NCBI GenBank assembly: GCA_024699855.1
Contig: JAMPIQ010000002.1
Span: 11,470,001-11,534,000, forward strand
Source of the DNA: Aphelenchoides besseyi
Lineage: Eukaryota > Nematoda > Chromadorea > Rhabditida > Aphelenchoididae
Direction of reading: 5' to 3'
DNA: 64,000 nucleotides
Shown here piece by piece: positions 1-13,600 of the stretch. Numbering within the stretch: position 1 is the stretch's first letter; every line of letters starts with the position of its first letter. The translations under genes and the position numbers were made by a program. The notes beneath the pieces were generated by a model that saw only the letters and a list, made by a program, of their open reading frames with translations, was not told the DNA's origin and made no database searches.

Positions 1-510
1 TTTTCGTGCGAAACAACTCCGCCGGACATCACGGAATTGACCTGTTCGCAATGAGTTTGCTGCGAGGGTTCAGTAAAGATGCAGCGAAACGCTCCCTAGA
101 GAATGCAAGCAATGAGAGGTGAGCTAAAGAGCGATTGTATGTGCGCCCGACTGTTATAACACGGAGCCTCCTGAAGAAAACCATTCGCATAAAAACATAC
201 AACTGCCAATTTTTACGTGTACTTCCTTTTTGACCACTTGTCGATGTTTGACCAACGAAATCGTTAAAAATTTTCTTGTACCAGTTAATAGCCTTGTCAT
301 TGTTTTCGTCCGCGTTAAGATTGTTTTCACAATTTCAAAAAATTTTTATTAAACGTGGCGCGAAGATTTACTTCGAAGTTTTTTTATTTACACTCAATTT
401 TAGGAGATCTGATGCGCAGCTCCTCGCCGAAACACCTTGTTTCAAGTTAATCAATCCGCTTGACGGTTAAACCAATTTTGGGAACGCCGGCGTTTAATCG
501 TAAGATCAAT
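1..510. other. Upstream region of the SWIB gene
   Basis: No coding sequence recognised. The last part probably is the 5' UTR or promoter of the plus-strand SWIB gene, because a donor-like GTAAGT follows directly at 511. Confidence 0.4.
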
Positions 511-556
511 GTAAGTCGATTGGATTTTGTATTATCGATTGTTTTTTTCCCATTAG
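511..556 (+). promoter_or_regulatory. Candidate 5' UTR intron or trans-splice acceptor before the SWIB start codon
   Basis: GTAAGT at 511-516 and a pyrimidine-rich acceptor ending in AG at 555-556 bound a 46-nt segment that stops exactly at the ATG (557). The size matches the coding introns here, so a 5' UTR intron is likely; a spliced leader added at the same acceptor is the alternative. Confidence 0.55.
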
Positions 557-1957
557 ATGTCGTTGCCCGTTGAGCGCGATACTCTGGCAATCGACATCCT
601 GGAATTGGTACGTAATGCGGATCTCAAGGTGATGACGAGCAAGTCGATTCGGGGACAATTGGAGGCCAAATACAACGTGCCATTTCGTGATTTCCGTAAA
701 GAAATCGATGAGATCATTCGTGCTTCCATTGTTCAAATTCGTTCAACAGAATCCGCTTCGGCTATCAAACAAGATCAACCGCAACAAACAAATGGCAGCC
801 TCAAGACACCTTCGACGAATAACAATGAAGATTCAGATAGCGATGTTTCTTCGCCGAGAATGAATGATGTGGCTGCGTTTGGTGATATGGCCGATGATAA
901 TGATGTTTATTCGGCAGTAAAACGTCGTCGTGCCGCTCAACGTCCAGTACAACGCAAACCACCGGCCAAACGAGCTAAGAAAGAGTCCAGTGGAAAGAAG
1001 AACACGGCATTCACTCGTATCTGCGTTCTCTCCGATGAACTCTCAACCATTCTTGATCGTCGTTACATGCGTCGTTCTGATGTGGTAAAAGAAATGTGGG
1101 CTTATTTCAAGAAGAACAATCTACTTGATCCAAAAGATCGACGTTTCGTTATTCCTGATGAGCGAATGCGTGCTGTTTTGGGCGGTCGACGAATCCAGGT
1201 ATAATCAAAAAAATCATATTTTATGAATGTATGTTTTAGGCATTTGGAATGATGAAAAATCTTAAAAACCACATCAAAGATGTCGATCTTCTTGATGAAG
1301 ATACTCGTCGCACTGCAATTCGTGAAATTGAGCAATTGGAAGATTCGGGATTCAATATCGACTCCACTCTCTTGCCAACTTCATCCAAAAGTGCAAAACC
1401 AAAAAACGACACTCCGACGAAACCTGTGGTTAAAAAACCCGTGGCTAAAAAAACCGTGGAAAAAACTTCCGAATCTCAAGAATCAGAAGCTAAAGCGGAC
1501 TCACCATCAGTTTCTGAACCTCGTGCGAAACTCGTACTTCGTATTTCGAAGAACAAGGAACGAGTAAGTTTAAAAGTAATTTACATATTCTTTTATTTTA
1601 CAGGTCGTTTCCGTTACGGTCAACGACGAAACTGAACGAGCACAATCATCCGGGCAACCGTCTAACAACAATATCGGAATTAAATCAAAAAATTCTACGA
1701 GTTCATCGGCAAGTTCAAGCAACGCGAGTGTTGCCGATATGGAAGATCCACCACATTTGGATCCGGAAATTAACAACGCCGAACCCGCATCACCGGAATC
1801 CAGTTCATCAAGTGATTCGTCAGACTCATCGGATTCTTCCTCCGATTCATCGGACAGTTCACCGGAAAACTCGAAAGCGCCGCCGTCAAAGAATGGAAAT
1901 CATGGTACAACGACTAATGATCTTCAACTAAGCGAATCTGATTCTGATGAAGACTAA
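557..1957 (+). CDS. DEK-C and SWIB/MDM2 domain chromatin protein
   Basis: Exons 557-1198, 1240-1563 and 1604-1957 join in frame to 439 residues. Residues about 7-65 form a DEK C-terminal-type helical domain, followed by a low-complexity acidic/basic linker with a nuclear-localisation-like KRRRAAQR and PPAKRAKK cluster. Residues about 150-225 form a SWIB domain (ICVLSDEL, then RRSDVVKEMWAYFKKNNL and a DPKDRR...GM end), with one junction inside it. The tail is rich in Lys/Pro and then in Ser/Asp, ending in an acidic DSDED. The arrangement is that of UAF30-like proteins, which act in the nucleus in chromatin or Pol I transcription; the exact role in this animal is inferred. A poly(A) signal AATAAA lies at 2510-2515. 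The two introns are 41 and 40 nt. Confidence 0.9.
1797..1863 (+). repeat. Ser/Asp-coding low-complexity tract
   Basis: An imprecise TCA/TCG-GAT repeat in the last SWIB exon encodes alternating Ser and Asp. Such tracts are typical casein-kinase-2-type phosphoserine regions in nuclear proteins; function here is inference. Confidence 0.6.
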
Positions 1958-2645
1958 AGCGTGTTAGAACAGTAAGCGAAATTTCCAACTATACGCCTCA
2001 ATTTTTTCCTCTTTTCTTCGATACAAACATTCCTTTGAATGCAAGTTAATTCTCATACCAAAAATATATAGAACGGTCTTTGTAATCCAACAGCCTTCTG
2101 TTAAAATACCTTAAACTTATCTTTCACTCTTCAACATGTAGTTATACTATAGTGTTTCTCTCACTTCTTGTTGAAGCAAAATTTCTGGTCTCCGTGTTGT
2201 TTTCTCGTGACTTATTTTATAAGAATCTAAATCGAACAGTTGAGAGAAAGCCGTTGTTACCGACTGAACGGGTTTTTGTTATTAGTGATGGTATCATTTA
2301 AACCCTTCACTAATTGTTGTTCTACATACTCGCCTCTTTAAATGTTACCAACTTGTTTTTGTTGTTGCTCTCTATTACTAGAATCCGGATGTTTCTTCTA
2401 CAGCACTTATTCTATTGTCCAAATGGTCTTTCAATTTGTGTCTTAAATCTTCGCGATTCTTGCGCGACTATCGTTCATTTTAATAAGACCACAAGTTAAT
2501 ACGAATGCGAATAAATTCTTCCATTAGCTATCGATTATTCAACGTTAATGGCTTTATACCATGTGTAAACTGTCTATCACAGTTGGGTTGAAATGTGATA
2601 CCATGAATTTGATATTTAGGGTTTCACTCATATGAACAGTAAGCA
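1958..2645. other. SWIB 3' UTR and intergenic spacer
   Basis: Contains AATAAA at 2510-2515, 553 nt after the SWIB stop. A 61-codon open frame at 2314-2499 is hydrophobic and unlike any family, so it is not called. Nothing else seen. Confidence 0.5.
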
Positions 2646-3611
2646 ATGAAGATTTTTGATTGGTTGTGCTGGTAAGTTTTACATGCAGATTCACATTATT
2701 TTTTTATTGTTTAGGTGCGATTCTCCTCACCGAGACGAATCTACTCAATACATCACGACTGATGGTGCTTATGCAAAGAAACCCGTTCTTTGTACCGAAC
2801 AACCAAAATCACACAAAGAAGAAGTTCGTTTGAGTGGCAAAAAGAATGGTGTTGTAACCACTCAATATCCAAAGCAAAACGTAGCATCCACGAATGGGAC
2901 AACTAAGATCAATACAAATGAAGTAAGTTTTAATCAACATTGTATTTATTTCGAACTTTTAGAAATCAACACCCATCGTAAAGGAAGTTGAAGTGATTGG
3001 TGTGATCAAACCGGCTGAATCCGATTCGTTTTCGGTTCCCGACTTTCCAACGGATGAATCGACCGTTCGTAGTTATCGTGAGCTTGCCGCACGTGTCAAG
3101 GGCATTATGATCGACAAGCAAACAAAACTGGAAAATCTGCTTAACCGCAATCTTCCAAATGATGTAGATGAGGACGTGCGTTCTGCTCGTGGAAAGATTA
3201 TTGTTATTGGTAAAAACAATTTATCAACTTTCGAGAAACTTTTGGCTGTAAGTTCTTTTCCTTAAATTCCTTTATCTTTTGTAGGATGCAAGAGATGAGC
3301 CACAACAAATCCAAGATCTTACCGGTTTTTGGGGTTTGGTTCACAAGGAATTAATCGACGTTCAACGCACCTGTCAACGTGTAGAAGAGTTGAGACTTAA
3401 CAACTGGAGGTCGTTGCCTCGCGAAACTATACCACCGCCACCAACTGTCGTTCAAAATCGTGCCAAAACAACACCGGCCAAACCCGGACCTCAAACTCCG
3501 TCTCGTACCCCCAAAGCGAATCCGAATCTTCGCGCATTCATGGATCAAAGGCGCAAAGAAATGAAGTCAAACGAGAATTTGACGAACAAAGTCGAATTAA
3601 TGGGACAATAA
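2646..3611 (+). CDS. DLGAP/GKAP (SAPAP/HURP) family protein
   Basis: Exons 2646-2671, 2715-2922, 2963-3247 and 3285-3611 give 281 residues. The C-terminal two thirds match the GKAP homology region: a helix with SYRELAARVKGIM, then DVDEDVRSARGKI, a FEKLL, the conserved DLTGFWGLVHKELIDVQ and the NNWR followed by a Pro-rich stretch. This family includes postsynaptic scaffolds (DLGAP1-4) and the spindle protein HURP/DLGAP5; this region alone does not decide which. The protein is short for the family and lacks the long N-terminal part of synaptic DLGAPs. The first exon codes only eight full codons, so the true start may lie in an unrecognised upstream exon. AATAAA lies at 4396-4401. Confidence 0.8.
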
Positions 3612-4622
3612 TCATCGATGTTATTGGTTCGTATTTCAATTTTTAACTATATTTTGGTGTTTCTTTCAACCAATTATTTGATTCTAATCTAATATGAAGA
3701 CGAACCGACAAAACGATTGTATCTGTATATTATTTGTTTATTTAACTTCACTAATCGAATTGGTGTGACCAGTCAATCAATTGAACACGCACATATTTTC
3801 CTCTTGACGACTTTAATTTACGTGCCTATCAAACTGATTTGTTAACATATTTAAAGTCTTTCTAATCCTCAATACTAGCAACTACTGGGTCTGTTTCCAT
3901 CATTTGCCTTGCTCACTACATTTTTGCCTTCGATTCGAAAACTTGCAATTGCACAGAATGAGCAATAAGTTGTTCTTTTTATTCTGTTGCCAAAGTTAAT
4001 CCTCATGTTGCTAAATCCTATTTTAAACCTTCACGGGCATTTTGTCAGTGTGTTTTTTAGTTTTCATCTTAGTCATTTCCTATCACATGTTTTTTATACA
4101 ACATTTGGCTCAAATTCTACGAACATCAACGGTACGAACGGCTACGACAAATACGAACATTTAACTTCTGCACTGCTCCTAAACTTATGCATTTTATCCT
4201 TTTTCGGAGTTAACTTACGGTGACTGTCGTAAATTCGAATTCTTTGATTGCTCATAAACATATTTGTAATAATTTAACCGTGATATAAACAGATCGTAAA
4301 GTATCACCCTAAAAAACGTGAGCGTTCAGTTTCTCACAAACCTTCAACTTTGAAGAACAACATTGATCAAAACGTTTGTTAAACGTGTTTAGTCGAAATA
4401 AACATTGTGAATGATGTTATTTAGCTTAGGGACACAAAATCATTGACCCTTTTTTGTCTGTTTACTTCGATTTAAATAGTAGCAAGTATCAAGCGGACAT
4501 TCAAGAACACGAAACGTGAATTGAAAGTAGCGAATTCGTAGTTCTGAGATAGTAGATAGACAATGGAATGTGAATAATATCAGATGGTTGGATCAACAAG
4601 TTTGTTCGTTTATTTTTGATGA
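3612..4622. other. Convergent 3' spacer between DLGAP-like gene and Ig receptor
   Basis: AT-rich, no coding signal. Holds AATAAA (plus) at 4396-4401 and TTTATT (minus signal) at 4609-4614, only nine bases past the receptor stop. Confidence 0.5.
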
Positions 4623-7600
4623 CTACAAAACCGATTGATTCATTTCGTTTCGCAATCGTTCGATATGCAAATCTTCGCGCATTCGTTCCAACGTTGAATT
4701 CTTTTTTGAGTAAATGTATTTCTCTTGCAACACGCTCTTGACAACGTGCGGTGAGCAATAGATTGAATCGAACATACAGTCATCGGCGACATCTGAATTA
4801 CTGTCTGCATATTCGCTTTGTGTTAGCCAAAGTGCTTTCCAGTCTTCTTCGAACATAGTCGGTGGTTGATTGTCTGCAATTCAACAGTTTAAGCTTTACG
4901 AACTAATCTGTAACTAACCAGATGGAAGAATTCGCGAAGTGGAATCTCGATTTGAACGTTTAGTTCGAAAACGTTTCTTTGTCAAAAAGACACCAAAAAT
5001 CAAAACTAAGAGAACAAAGATTGAAAAGAATGTATAGTTGTGATTGTAGGATGCTGTCAAATCTAAAAGACGCTTATTATAACAGGCAGATCAAGACCTC
5101 TTTTTACCCGTTCGATATGTAAAAATCTCTGATGGTTTTGATGGAACGAACGGTGATCGTAGTGACTGAACATGAAAATCAATTGGATCAGTTGATTCGA
5201 TTTGTCTAATTGACATCGAATTTTCATTAGTATCATTCTAAATAGTTGAGTGTTGAACATCGAAATTTTAGCCTACAAAATTGTTAAAAGACTTCTCGTT
5301 TGATAAACGATACGAAACACGATAGTTGTTAGCCATGTCCACTGAATCCCATTCCAATTCTTTGTTCTCGTTAACTCGCAAGTTTCTCGGACTGTCCAAT
5401 ACGGAGCATACTAAACGTCACTGATTATAACCACAATTAGACAGCATCTCTACCGTGATGTTCTCCTGCACTGCAGTTGACCGAACCAAAAACATTGCTC
5501 GTTTCAATTAGAAAACGGTATTTTGAGAATGGAATTAAGTGCTCGATGGTAAAAAAAGGATTCGAGTTCTTCTCACTACTTTGCCAAATCACATGCTCGT
5601 TGTTTGATAGACTTTTAGTATCCGAGTCGTTCAGTGGTGTGTACAGGACGCGAAACACTTGCTCATTATCACTACTATATCCGGGACGAAATTCGAAGTT
5701 GAATCCACTTTCGCCGTCGCATTTTACATTAATATCTTCCGAACATTGCGGTGGAACCTTTTCAACGAAAAGTGTAAAATTGCGTACTGATGATACAACA
5801 GAATTGGACAATACGCATTGGTATAAACCATGATCGCTATATGAAGCATTGAGGATATTCAATCGAGAGCCAGTAATTTTACGCTTAAAATAACCAATTT
5901 TTTGTACTACGTTTGATCATTCCACTTACCATATTTCTTAACCAATATTGTGTTGGTGGAGGGTCACCAATTCCCGCACAATCTACGGATATCGAAGAAC
6001 CGACGTCGATTTTTGTTTCAGCTGGCGGCTCGTGACTAAACGTTGGAGCGGTTGCTATCATTACTAAAACGTTAGGCTATTCGACTAAACAGGAAGAAGC
6101 TAACCGTGAAACTCATAAACTTCACTTCGACCCACAACATTTTGAGCCCAACAACTCCACAGTCCGGCATCGGAATGAGACGCGTTCTGTATTGTAAATG
6201 TTTCTGCTATCGTATCATTTTGAAAGTCTGCCGATTTGTCTGGTTGAATTGGAAGTCCGTTTTTCAGCCAAAATATTTGCAACACCGTCGGATTTGCGTC
6301 CATCGAACATTCGATGTTTTCCTTTCTTCCTTCAGCCAATACTACAATATCACTGTTCCTCGAACGCAATTCCGGTTTATCTAAGCAGTCAATCGGTGTA
6401 TGTCTTGTAGTTACAACTTACATAATACATTGAGATATGCTCGTGTTTTGACTGCATTTTCACCGTTCCCAGCTTCACATTCGTAAAAACCTGTAAACTC
6501 GTATTTTCAAGTTCTGAAACCTCTCAAATTACCGCTGTCAGTTCGTTTGACGTTAATGATTCCGAACTCGCCGTTCTATGAAACTTGAAAGTGAATTTGA
6601 TAACATTTCGATTTCGCTCACTTGGATATGTGCTCGTTGTGCCAAATCTAACGTGTTTATTGACATTCCTTCTTTTGACCAATGATACGTGATTTTCGAC
6701 GGTTTTCCATGAGCACTACAACGCCAAACAACATTTCCACCTTCGATCACGGTCTTATTACTCAACTCGTAGTCCAAAACGGGTTGATCTGAAGATTATT
6801 TTGTCAGCTTGCTAGTTAGCATTTCTTACGACGCAACTGCAAATCAATTTGAAATTCATCTGTTCCTTCGGAATTTGTTGCTTGACAAGAATAAACTCCC
6901 TAGGAAAGTTATAAGTGATGTTTACTGTACGTTGTTTACCGTATCGCTTAAACTGACGTGCTGAATTTCCAGCCATTTGGTTCTGCTTACAATACGTCCG
7001 TTCTGTAAAGTTTAATTGATTTTTTTATTGTCTAGAATTTACTTTTGTCCACGTAACTTCTGGAGGTGGAAATCCATTCGATTCACAAGACACACGCAAG
7101 TCTTTGTTCTCGCTAACAAACAGTTCGTTGACATCATGACTTGGAAATGTGATTTTTGGCGGCACTGAAATGCTTCGTCATTAATTACGTATCTCGTCTG
7201 TTGCGCTCTTCGCCTTTGAAAGTGTGATTTAGGATTGAAGAATTTTTTTCTTGAATGCTTTGTCTTATGTCCTGTTTTCACGAAATAAAAGTGGCTATTT
7301 CCAAGAAAATGAAAGTTTTCGAGAAGATTCAAGCACACTGAACGTAAAGGTCAGAGAAGTGCAAAAGCAAACGGCCAAAATAACTACGACCTTGTCGCAA
7401 ACAATTTCATAATCAAGATTGTTTTTGAAAATCTAATACCAGAAACGTTTGAGGGGGATCGAAGTATTGACGATGGATATGTGTCGATCTGTTCATTTAA
7501 ATCTAACAGAAGACGGTGTACAGACGTAATTGTAAATAAGCTTCTTAATCGATGTTTTAACCTGCTTCGTGGTTGACCTTTTGCCTCAAAGTACTTGACA

Positions 7601-10600
7601 AAATGACAGACGATTTTGACGTTATCTCCGCTGCAAAGAAATTGAGCGCAGTTGCAGCATCCAAGTGTCGATGAAGACGACTAATTACGATACAAAGTAT
7701 GATGGACCATCAGATTAGATCATTTAACCGAATTAAGGTGAAAGGAATAAACTCGTTACCGTCATTTCCGAGAAACACATTTCACTGTCATGCTGTTCGA
7801 AAACGAGAAGACAAAAATGAGCGATAGCAGAAGAACGGCGACGCTCTTAAACGTCGAACTGATGGCCGAACGACAATTGAAAACAAAGGTGCTTTTTGCG
7901 CATGTCTGCTTCTTACCGGCATGTTTGATGCTCGTCGACTGTTAAAGGTAACCAGGCCTTTTCTTGGCGACCAAAAATCAGCAATGCAACTTTAATACGC
8001 TGAATTTCTAGCGATCTAAACGGCCGTTTCTCTTGTGACTAATTCACTTCTTATAAACATCTTTGGAATTCTTTAAGAATTGCGACTTTTTTCTTCAGTT
8101 TTAACCGCCACCGTACACGAGAGATTGTAGTTTCGGGTCAAACGCAATGGGCTTGTCCTTCATTCGAGCTGAAGTGTCGTCTATATTGTTTGGCGATTTT
8201 ACGTGGGTTGACGACGAATCGAATTCGAAAGTTGCGTTTTTTTGATCGTTTCTCATCGCAACTCATGTTTTCCACCATCCGTCACTCATTTTCGCCGTTT
8301 GATCGTCGAACTCACGCAAAGTTCGACAAGGATCAAGATCAAAATCTGCTTCCGCTTTCCGTGATTATTTCGCTTCATTAGAATCAAACGAATGGTTCTT
8401 CCGAAAAGCGTGTTTGTCGTGTTAATTGACTATGAGAAGGTTTAATCTGACGAATATCGTAGCCGCTTAGTTCGTTTAACTTATTTAACTCTTGTTAACG
8501 GGCGGTAATAGAATAGCCATGACGAATGGCGGTGCCAAAAGTTCGTGTATTTGAGCGCCCACACTTGAGTCGTAAAGGTCAACGAGAGAACGACTGATGA
8601 GTACGGTAGCAAGGAAGCGAACGAAAACAAATAAAAACACGAGAATATCAGCGCGATGAGTGCGTTCATTGTTTGAAGAAATGGAACTCGTTCGACGTCA
8701 AAATAAGAGAAAACTCCTCTGACTCATTCCGTCGAAATTCTTCCTTAACCACACTTTTTCAGTTCGAACACGAAGGTTCTGGAATTAGTTGAAAGCTTTT
8801 GATTGTAAACATTAACGTCACATTGGCAGTGCCAGTCGATGAGCCGTCAAGTGGGCACAACCGTTGGCTAAAACGAAATTCTCGTTGTGGGTGGTCACTC
8901 GAAAAGAACTGGGCGGTAACGATGTTCAATTTATATAAAAATAAGTTCAATTGAAGCGTAGTTCCGTATAATCGACATGTAAACAGCATAAATACACGAT
9001 CAACTGAATGAAAGGACGATGATAACCAAAAAATCAACTTTTGTACTTTACAATCCTTGACTTTCTGCTCTCCCTTTACATCTTTGCGTTAAATCGAACA
9101 AAAATAGGTTTTTCGATGTTCACTATTGTCTTTTGAATTGTAATCAATTCAAAAATAAGCTTCGCGTTTCGTGTGATCTTAGATCTCTATCAGCTAAAAT
9201 GTCGATTTGTACTTTCACATTATGCCCATAGATTTTCGATAAACCGAAAGCTTTGTTATATCGAGACTAATTATCCACATTACTATTTAGTAAGTATTAA
9301 AGGACACGAATGTGTCAGAATATTTAGTATGTGGCTAAATTTGGTAGCAATTAAGACATACGAGGGTTGCGAAGAAATGCTTGCAAATGTCAAAAACGCT
9401 TCAATCGAAATGAAAAGTGTGTTCGTAACGATAGTCCGTTGAAATGGTCGACAGACGTCGCGCCAATATATCTCACGCAATCCGAACATAAAATCGGGTT
9501 TTTGGTTGACGTTTAAAAGTTTCGGAGCAAAATGTTACCGGTTTTCGATTTCGTATAAGCTGATAAACTACTACGGCCCAAAAAAACCTGTAGTAAACGG
9601 TTGAGTATAGGAAATCGTCAAATTCAAGCCATGATATTCGTTACACGGACGTTTTATTGTGACTTTCTGTCGCGCAATGTCATTGAAAGAAAGTTCTGTG
9701 ACTTGTTCTTTGCACTCTTGTGAAACGTCTGAGTGAAAACAAAATTTGATTCACGTGCTTCGGTCAATCACACTGCTTGCTATAACAACGACGATATGTG
9801 TTGGAAGCAGCAATTAGATCAAATTTGCATAAGATCAGCATGCTGAGCTTTTGACCTTCACAATGATTGCTACGCGCGTATTCATTCACGATGACGGCAA
9901 GCATCTTCTAACATTGAACGAGTGTGGTCTTCACGCGCAGCATTTGCACCGGGGCGAGTCGTTGACCCACGAAGTGTGCCCTTTTAAATCTTCTCGCACC
10001 TCAGCGCCGTTCCTTCGGTGCGTTCAGTCAGTTTTTTATGTTCGCAATCTCAACTTTCCACCATCAACCCAAATTTCTTGTTTTCTCTTTTGTATCTACC
10101 GCCCCTTATATACTGACCTCTGACCATTAATTTGACTGCCGGTCCGTGTTCTACTACTGTCTGGATGACGTTTGAGAAGTTGGTTACTAGACACTGATAG
10201 GTCGATTGATCGTTAACGGTAACTGCGTGGATGGTCAATCCAAGACTTTTAGAGCGAACTACACGACCTGAAAATTAAACATTAGCATAAATTTTACGCA
10301 TTTTATGAACTGAAAACTTCACACGAGTATTTTACGACCCAATTGGGCAGATGGTTGACGTAAACATATTTGAAGTAGTTTTGCAGCGTTTAACTGATAC
10401 ACTTCTTTTACTTCATTGTTTTCGAGTCCTTCGATTATTGTTGACCTTATAATCAATTGCATTCGAGTTCTTAATAACTGTCTTTCAAATTTAAAGCACA
10501 ATTATCTGTAATATGAAATTATGTGCAAAGGTTACAATAGAGAACGTCGTACTGTTAAATTAAATCCGTTTACTTGGTACTTTGATTTTCTTGGATTGAA

Positions 10601-13600
10601 TTCCTGTTCGAAGAGAAAGTCGAACTCTGTAGTTTTTGGGACACTCATACGATACAAAGTCTGGAAGCCAATGGATACATGAAGACTCAAAGGAAGTCAT
10701 GAAATAGCTGTTTACAGTTCGCAATATCTCTTATATTCTGTAGTCCATCTATTAGCGCTTTCACAGTTCTTATAGTGATGACGATTGAATTATGGGTGGG
10801 GTTATGAGATTACGATAGTCAGCTGATTGTTTTCGTATTTGCGTGTATTAAACGAAAAAAACATGGGGCGGAACCGATGAAAATATCGATCAGGACGCAC
10901 AATTAATTCAACTGCAAACATTGAGCGGAACTGGCCATTCTTTCAATTGCCGTTGTTTGAGATTTCGTAGCCGAGGAAACGGCTTTCCGATCGAGAGCTT
11001 TCGCCATCAAGCTTAGTCAAACAGTTTGCAGTGTTGCATTTTCAACGGTTACTCCAAATGGCACGATAGTTGTTTTCGGTTAATAGTTTTCTTGGTTTTG
11101 AATACGTGAACAAAAACGTGTAAAGTTGTCACTCAGAGAATTCGTATTGTTTACGGATACAAGCCCATTCACATTCTAATCCGGACGTTGATCTTATTAC
11201 GCGTCTGTTGATAGATTGAGAGCATCACAATTTTTGAGCTAATTTTGCTCAACTATTAGTCCTTGACCTTAATGTCGAAATTCGTTGCCCGCAATTCGAA
11301 TATGTCGGCGCTGACGCAAAAACAAAATTCCATGATGCATTAATCATCTGTTGCTCTAGTATTCGTGTTGACGATTCACGAACGTTTATAAGAAACGCCG
11401 GTTTCGGTCGTTTACGGTGTGATTTTACAAAAGCAAAATTCAACGCCCGTGGCTTGCACGTTCCAACCCCCACCAATCATCTGTTATCGTTGCATCTGCA
11501 GCCCTTTTTTTGCGGGTCATGCTTGCTGTTGTCCGCGCACCACGTACACGCTGATATTTCACTGAACATCTGCTCTTTTTAAACCACCAAAACTAAATGG
11601 TCGGTCAGCTGGTTCGTGACATGCGGCCGATAGCATCGAGAAATTCCGATTATTCCTTGTTTAGCTACCAGTTACGTGATCCATCTTCTATAACAAGACA
11701 GTACGTGGTGAAGACGATGCGGTTTAAAGCGTTTCACTGTTCCTCTTGAATATCTTTTCTTTGACTAAACGATGCTTTTAGGAAACTCTGGAGACGTTAC
11801 TCGTTTGGCCGGTTGCCATTGCAAGTCGTCTTTTTCTCACAACACGGGTATCATTTTGGCGCTCCGTCAACTTTCGGTGCGCTTTCCATCGTATCACTGG
11901 CTGAAATCAACACGTCTGTTGCGTTGGTCATACATTCAACTCCACTGCAACATCCCACTACCTCAATTTCCGGTATTCAACAACTCGACGAAAACGTTAA
12001 CGGCGGCGCTCGGGAAGCCGCCGGCTGGTCTTGATCGGACTAAGCTGCGGCTTCAACAAACCCGTGCAGCCGCCGTCCGTCAATGGTAATGCAAGTGATT
12101 ATTGGAGTTGTTATCAACGTCGTCCGCATTTCATCGTTTCTCTTCTTCGTATTCAGAATTAGCACTGCAAGAACCGTGGATGAATGCTGTCGCTCACACA
12201 ATATTCCGGACATTTGCGTACGAACTCTGTGCTATCCGTTGAATCCGCCCGGCGATTTTGAAGTTTACAACATTTTTGAGAAGCGTACCAATTGCTCTAA
12301 ACATTTACCCGAGATTGCACAATGTTTAGCCGACGGTCGACATCATTTGCATTGTTGTAAAACTGAAGCCAAAGACTACGAAGAAAACGCATGTTTTGGA
12401 TTGTGTGAAGGTGTTGGAAAAACGGAAACTTCGTGGAAGGACTACCAAACATGTCTTGCAATCAATTTGCCGAGTATGTTTCTGTGCTTTCAAAAAGGAT
12501 ATGCCAATACGCCGTCGCCGCCGCGAAACCCACGACTCGACAGCATCGAAACGACTTCAATCACGTTAACATGGGAAACACCGGAACACAACGCAAATGA
12601 AGTGACACGCTATCGAGTTGTAGTGATTGAACAGAGCGAATCGAAGTCTGATAAATCCGATGAAGATGATGAAGAAGGAAACCCGACTATTTTCTTGGAC
12701 GGTAAAACAAACAAACAACTCGAAACTGAAGTCGTTGGATCGACGTCTGCACGTATCGAAAATCTGATACCTGGAACCCTCTACAACGCACATGTTATTG
12801 CTATAGGAAGTACACCAACTCAGCATTCACTGTCATCCGACATGCTCGACTTTCAAACCGTTGGAATCTCGCCACGAGTCGAACCGTACAAAGAAGTAAC
12901 TTATGCTCCAGCCAATGGAAAATCAGTCGTAATTGCGTGCCGATTTTACATGAGCAGTGTATCACATGCGACCGCTGATCTTACATGGCATCTTCGTTCA
13001 AAAAATGGAGCAGAATTTGTGCCAGTAAATCATGGACCACGTTTTAATTTCTCACATTACGTCGCATCTTATCGACCGCGCGAATACATCATGATGTTGC
13101 AAATTCTGGACCTTCGCAGCACCGACTTTGGAACGTATCGATGCGGAGTTAAAGACAAATACGGTGAAGCGAGTGTCGAACTTCAGTTGGAGACCGCAGC
13201 CGTTCATGTTGCCAGCGATAATCCACCAAGTACACCGTTAGATTGTTGTCGTGAAAGAGGTGTTGAAAAACGATGTCTGTCGATGTGTGGGGCCGTTGAA
13301 AAGGTCGAAAACAAACGCTACATTCCACGACCTTATATGCCACAGAATTGTTCGACGCAAATCAGCAAAGTACTTTCTTGTGCTATGCCGGGCATTGACG
13401 ATGGTGGTTGTTGTTTGATGGAGAACGTTCCGCGACCATGCATGTACTTGTGCGATAGCAGCGTTGCTCCAAGTAATCGTATGGATTCACTGTGCGTTCG
13501 ATTTATGAGCGCCGTTGAACGATGTCGAGTTCGTGGTGTCGAAAAACGACCGGGACTAGTGGTCGGTTTACGGACGCAGAACAATGCCGGTACTGACATT

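Noticed and set aside
5477..5833. 118-codon plus frame over the Ig receptor
   Set aside because: Shadow of the minus-strand FN3 exon.
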